A DNA stretch of 64,000 bases from Viola odorata. Lineage: Eukaryota > Streptophyta > Magnoliopsida > Malpighiales > Violaceae. The notes under the pieces were generated by a model. The model was not told the origin of the DNA and made no database searches. It saw only the letters and a program-made list of their open reading frames with translations. Of this stretch, positions 55,063 to 64,000 are shown piece by piece (positions within the stretch are counted from its first letter, which is position 1; each line of letters opens with the position of its first letter). The stretch covers positions 55,282,192 through 55,346,191 of the forward strand of contig OY829545.1 in assembly GCA_963691705.1 (NCBI GenBank), read 5' to 3'. Made by a program: the position numbers and the translations under genes.

Positions 55063-55075
55063 TTTCCCGCCAAAA
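55063..55075 (+). promoter_or_regulatory. E2F site in the MCM5 promoter
   Basis: TTTCCCGCCAAAA, a perfect E2F-type site about 140 bases before the ATG. Plant MCM genes are typically induced at G1/S through such sites. Confidence 0.75.
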
Positions 55076-55215
55076 TCCCTCTTAACCCCCTCCCTTTCCC
55101 TCCGCAGCAAAACATTCATGAGATAGAGGGAGAAGAAGAAAAGAAACGTTTGTTTTTTTCACCCAAAAAATCATTTTCTGAGAAATACAAGAAACGGTAC
55201 CGAGATCGGGACACG

Positions 55216-59453
<4,238 letters not shown>

Positions 59454-60152
59454 TATTTGCAGAATCATTGATTAAATGCGTAGCGATTTGTCAGAAGCTG
59501 CTGAGACTTGAAGCCTTCCGTGTAATCCTGCTGACAGGATCACAAGATCCAAGTTGCAAATATTGGCAATTATCGAATTATGTATTAAGATAACTTGAAA
59601 AGGAAGAGTTAGATTTTATATTTCTTGATGCTTATTTATGAGTTTTTTATGCTCTGCAGTATGTTGTATATTGACTATTGAGGAGAGGATTAGAGGAAGT
59701 TTTTTTTGGGTTTTTTTTTCTCTTTTTTTGTAATAAACTTAAAAATACATGGTTAGGGCACCACCTAACTAGAGGAGTGTTGAAGACTCGCACACAGGGA
59801 AATCTTCTAGGTATTCTAACTTAATCTCATAAATAGTCAAGTTCAACCAAAAACAGAATCAAAATATGGATCTATTTTGTGTAAAAGAAAAAGTTGAAAT
59901 AGTACGAAAATACATAAAGGAAATAAATCAAGAAACATACGCATAATACTGATTTTGATTAGCTAAAGAAACAACCTATTCTGCTAAGTTGATGATTGAT
60001 CTTTCTTAGATCTCACCTTATGCAACCTTGATGAGAGCCCGCTGCTTAAAAACCTCAAAATCGAAAACCGATGAAGTGAAATACTCTTCATATGATAATA
60101 AAATCACGGCGAACTCAACAAATACACAAAAAGCCCTTAAAGATGCATTTAG
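59454..60152. other. MCM5 3' flank and spacer
   Basis: Probable 3' UTR to about 59750, then AT-rich spacer. The last 9 bases (TGCATTTAG, 60144-60152) are the target duplication of the next MULE. Confidence 0.5.
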
Positions 60153-60668
60153 GAGAAATTCTAGGGTGTACCGGGGATGACATCTCACACCTGTGAGTTG
60201 TCATCCCCCAACCAATAAAAATCAAACACATGTAAATTTTTTCCAGTTCACTCCTCACTTTCCCTTTCCCTTTCCGATCTCCTCACTGCCAACCATCGTC
60301 AATCGCAGCCACCACATCACCACCGGCCTCCAACCACTCCCGGCCAACCATCCTCAATCGGACAGCCCACACCACATCACCGCCGGCCTCACCCTCTTCT
60401 CCTTTTCCCTTTCCTCTCATCTCCTAGATTTTTTCCATTGCCTTTACTTTTTCTTTCTATTTCCTTACTCCGGCACAACCAAACTAGAACTACCACTCTT
60501 TTCTTTTCTTGTTCTTTTGTTTTTTTTGTTTTATGTTTTTTCTTTTCTGTTTCCAACGATGGAGGAGGATTCGGGTTGGGCAGTGGTGGCTCGGCTATGG
60601 TGGGAGATGGGTGAGGATAGTCGGCAGTTGAGATTGAATGCGAGGATGGCCGGCGGTGAGGCGGAGAG
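60153..60668 (+). repeat. MULE 2 left inverted arm
   Basis: Pairs with about 61850-62377. Contains a plus-strand open frame starting at 60193 that is a by-product of the arm sequence. Confidence 0.88.
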
Positions 60669-61347
60669 CATTGTTTTATGGAGTTTGAGCTGTTTAATTA
60701 CCTTTGAATCTACTTTTTTTAATCACTGCTTTGTTTTCTACAGCTTGGAAGAAGATAAAATATGCAGTGGAAAAAAGTGTGTTCTACAATTTTGTTAATT
60801 CTGAATATTTCCTTTTAGGTGTGCTAATAGTTAAATTTGGAGTATCAGTTAGTTATCTTAGGAAAGACTTTTTTTTAATGATTCAGTTTTATTCTCAATT
60901 AGTTATGGTTGTGCAAGTCTATAAATTACAGTGCAAACAAGGATTCTGGTGCGATAAATAAATTCATGTTCTGGGTTTTAATTTAATGGTATACAAACTA
61001 TTCTTGTTTATGTATATGATTGTACTCATTTTATGTATCTTAGAAAGTTATATAACCAGGAAAAAACGACATGACCTTTTGGTTTGTTCTTTTAACATCC
61101 ACTGTCACTATATGCACAAAGTGTTGATAGCAATATGATGAATGAATGAGCTTTTGCTCTATTGTCTTTAACTTCATATTCATATTTCAACCCAAAGAAA
61201 TGCACATTATATAAACACAGTTCAAGAATTCCTCATTTATTTATAAATTAGCCAATAAATGTATTATCGATCCCCGGCAAGGAAGTACAATATAGATAAA
61301 AATTGGATAAGAACTACAAACTCCTAATGCATCTTCCTATAATCAGC

Positions 61348-61490
61348 CTAGACTGATAAATCTTGGCTTTTCTGCAATTTCTTTATTCGTTTCCAGTACT
61401 CTATGATAACTTGTTCTTTTACACAAGGAAAAGCCTCATCTTTCAACAGTTGCAGTAGTGTCTTCGAGATAATTTTGGCATTGAATCTTC
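61348..61490 (-). pseudogene. Captured C-terminal exon of an unidentified gene in MULE 2
   Basis: Minus-strand frame of about 46 codons (KTLLQLLKDEAFPCVKEQ, then VIIEYWKRIKKLQKSQDLSV) ending at the TAG 61350-61348. It has the look of real protein but I do not recognise the family; nothing upstream continues it clearly. Confidence 0.4.
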
Positions 61491-61849
61491 ATCAAAATGG
61501 TCATCACTAATGCATATCACAAGCCAGAGGAAATTTCCTTTCCTTGCATTGTTAAGGCATTTTACAACAAGCCATTTTTACTTTTGCCTGGATAGATGTA
61601 AGGCTAGTTAGCATCCATAAGAAAAATAACAAAATGAAACCAGAACTTTTAAACTTTGGCCAAGGTTTCTATTTGTTGCAAATGCAAAACTAACTCAGAG
61701 AAACAAAACATCACCCACATCCGCCATCCGCCTCGCCGCCGACACCACTCTCTCCTCCTCAATCGGAGCCATACCCGACACCATCTCATTATCATCATCG
61801 TCGGACTCTCACCCTTTCCATCTCATCATCATCATCGCCGGACAGACCC

Positions 61850-62377
61850 TCTCTCCGCCTCACCGGCGGCCATCCTCGCATTCAATCTCAACCGCCGACT
61901 ATCCTCACCCATCTCCCACCATAGCCGAGCCACCACTGCCCAACCCGAATCCTCTTCCATCGTTGGAAACAGAAAAGAAAAAACATAAAAGAAAAAAAAC
62001 AAAAGAACAAGAAAAGAAAAGAGTGGTAGTTCTGGTTTGGTTGTGCGGGAGTAAGGAAATAGAAAGAAAAAGTAAAGGCAATGGAAAAAATCTAGGAGAG
62101 GAGAGGAAAGGGAAAGGGAGAAGAGGGTGAGGCCGGCGGTGATGTGGTGTGGGCTGTCCGATTGAGGATGGTTGGCCGGGAGTGGTTGGAGGCCGGCGGT
62201 GATGTGGTGGCTGCGATTGACGATGGTTGGCAGTGAGGAGATCGGAAAGGGAAAGGGAAAGGGAAAGGGAAAGTGAGGAGTGAGCTGGAAAAAATTTACA
62301 TGTGTTTGATTTTTATTGGTTGGGGGATGACAACTCACAGATGTGAGATGTCATCCCGGTACACCCTAGAATTTCTC
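61850..62377 (-). repeat. MULE 2 right inverted arm
   Basis: Reverse complement of the left arm with a longer CCCTTT run (near 62240-62270). Confidence 0.88.
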
Positions 62378-62386
62378 TGCATTTAG

Positions 62387-63085
62387 ACTGTTTGGTTGTG
62401 TAAATGCTATGAATGACTAAAAACCTCGTTAGACATGTCTCTATATTAATAGGCACCAGCGAGACTATTGAAACGGATTATCTGGCTTCCATTTGTAATT
62501 ATGGAAATGGATTGCACTTTCATGAATGAGATTGGGCAACAAAAGTTCATCCTTATCTCGCGCTTGGCGACAAAAACAAGGACTACAGGGTAAAAATGTT
62601 GAAAAGTGGCTGTTTCACAGCCTTATTTCTGTAAATTTTAAAAGCTCTAATTATTCGAACATAAAATTACTCACTCAAAAACACCATAATGCATATCTAT
62701 GACTCATTATCCACAAAACAAAAATACAAGAATTTACAGTTAATGTGATAGATGAGATTCTACCGAGCTCTTAATGACCGTATCCTCAGTGAAAGAAAAA
62801 ACTTAAATTCTCATAAGATGAAAGCTATCCTCTCTTTCTTTCTTCAAATCATTTCACAGAAACATAATATACTCTCTAGATTATACAGCTGGACAATATA
62901 AATAGCAGCAAACATTGATAATTGATTTGCCTGCAAGGACCATGAGTCTAATTATATCTATATACATAAAAAGATACATGACAGTCCACTCACATGGGCC
63001 TTTTATCTAGAAACTTTACATTTTTTTCTTTTCTTAGAAACTACTTTTTCTCCACAAATGGCTCAGAACATTAAAACAAAATCCA
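62387..63085. other. Spacer, no gene seen
   Basis: AT-rich unique-looking sequence between MULE 2 and the hAT element. Nothing recognised. Confidence 0.5.
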
Positions 63086-63093
63086 CCCCTAAC

Positions 63094-63799
63094 CAGGCAC
63101 GGATGCAGGTGGGGGCCAGGGTGGGCTTTTGCCTACCCTGGGCCAATCAAAAAAAGAAATTTAATAGGCCCATTAGCCTAGCCTTTGCCTCTGCCAATCT
63201 GCACCTCGACCAAATCTAATCCAATAATCCAATCCAATAATCCAATCCCTAGCCTAGCCTTTGCCTCCGTCTCTCTTCTCCTCTCCTCAACCAAATTCCT
63301 ATCACAGCCACGCCTCATCCGTTTCTTCCTTATCTCTAAGAAGGACCAATCCTCCTAGTAGATCCAAATTCGCCTCCTTTCTCTCAATCAGGTTCTTATT
63401 CTTTTCTTATTCTCCATTTTATGATTTGGGTTTGCTGCAATTTCTATTATTTGATTGTATGGGAGATGATATGTTAAATGATTGATTGATTACTTTTGTT
63501 GAAAAAGATATTTTTGATAGTGTAGAGAATGAGAGAATCATAGAAGGATTTCAAAAAATGAAACCTCGTAGAGAACAATTGTAAGATGTATATTGTATGA
63601 ATTCTAATGTATAATTAATTTTTTCCTATATTGTCTTCTTATTTACCTTTTTGTTAAATTTATCTAAATATTTGTTATTTAGTTCAATTTTTTATTCAAC
63701 TCGTTTGCTTTTCTTTTAAAATACTCAAAAAAAAAAAATTCGGGGGCGCTGCCCCCGAACCCCCGCCCCCCCTGGAATTAATTTCTGGATCCATCCCTG
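63094..63799. mobile_element. Non-autonomous hAT element
   Basis: 706 bp with an 8-bp duplication CCCCTAAC (63086-63093 and 63800-63807). Inverted termini CAGGCACGGATGCAG and CAGGGATGGATCCAG (complement) match at 12 of 15 positions. The interior has no transposase; a G/C-rich run (GGGGGCGCTGCCCCCG near 63742) forms a strong hairpin. Confidence 0.85.
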
Positions 63800-63865
63800 C
63801 CCCTAACAATATGAACTACAAGTGCTTCAATAATTGTTAATTGTTTCAGCTCTCCTAAGGCCTAA

Positions 63866-64000
63866 AGTAGTGTTTTAAAAACCGACCCGGCTGACCCGTT
63901 GAATCGGATTCAACTGAGATTCGACCGGATTGACCCATTGGTACAGTGCGAACCGTTCACTCAGAGAACCGTTCGAGCTTAGATGATTGAACCGGTGTCT
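63866..64000. mobile_element. Probable transposon end running off the window
   Basis: GTGTTTTAAAAACCGACCC followed by repeats of ACCGG/CCGGT and GAACCG motifs is a common terminus of plant DNA transposons. The rest lies beyond the window, so class is undetermined. Confidence 0.4.

Larger units (their letters stand above)
60153..62377. mobile_element. Second Mutator-like element with about 0.5-kb inverted arms
   Basis: 2225 bp flanked by a perfect 9-bp duplication TGCATTTAG (60144-60152 and 62378-62386). Termini GAGAAATTCTAGGGTGTACC match in opposite orientation; the arms are 60153-60668 and about 61850-62377 and differ mainly in the number of CCCTTT units. Because the arms are so alike, the same reading frame (MSCHPPTNKN...) appears on both, with no recognisable product. 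No transposase is present; the interior carries a gene-like fragment. Confidence 0.88.

Noticed and set aside
60193..60798. 201-codon frame on the left arm of MULE 2 and its 168-codon twin on the right arm
   Set aside because: They exist because the arms are inverted copies; Pro/His/Phe-rich composition without any domain.

Overview
The window is nuclear DNA of a flowering plant, most likely a eudicot. The evidence is a DYW-type PPR fragment, a mitochondrial acyl carrier protein, a 16-exon MCM5, an Alfin-like PHD finger, a phytocyanin fragment, FAR1-type Mutator transposons and Athila/Tat/chromovirus-like Ty3 retrotransposons, all with AT-rich introns. No prokaryotic, organellar, rRNA, tRNA or CRISPR feature was seen.

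Layout. 1-3484: an unclassified repeat end, a beheaded DYW fragment and a GC-rich GCGATA-rich patch. 3485-31012: one three-exon gene that starts as a mitochondrial acyl carrier protein and continues in frame into a second, coiled-coil mitochondrial-type protein. Its first intron is about 25.9 kb long because it holds three nested Athila-like LTR retrotransposons: A (4366-28975), B inside the gag of A (6733-23228), and C inside the gag of B (9213-14917). Each has exact 5-bp target duplications (CGTTT, ACCTT, GCTGC), and LTR divergence falls from A to B to C. 31545-35370: a probable Pack-type DNA transposon carrying pieces of several unrelated genes. 35828-41417: an alkaline ceramidase pseudogene split by a 4.4-kb FAR1-type MULE (36935-41346, 9-bp duplication TATGCATAA) that carries an Alfin-like PHD finger and a duplicated phytocyanin piece. 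42634-45160 and 47221-53329: two decayed Ty3/gypsy elements on the minus strand. 54289-54902: a pogo-like deletion derivative. 55216-59453: an apparently intact MCM5 gene with an E2F site upstream. 60153-62377: a second MULE with arms of about 0.5 kb. 63094-63799: a small hAT element.

The most unusual signal is in the nested retrotransposons. Each family carries its own short palindrome centred on AGGCCT, scattered through LTR, gag, pol and 3' regions. At matching positions the families differ in palindrome sequence but keep palindromy, which amounts to compensatory change. All three families also carry two copies of a module made of a hairpin followed by GTGTGGGGG: one just before the 3' LTR, as the polypurine tract, and one 1.1-1.6 kb upstream. 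They also share a two-hairpin block just after the last long reading frame, again with base-pair-preserving differences. These look like constrained nucleic-acid elements rather than coding sequence.

All reading was by eye. Family names come from motif recognition, not database searches; splice sites are chosen by GT-AG and frame consistency.
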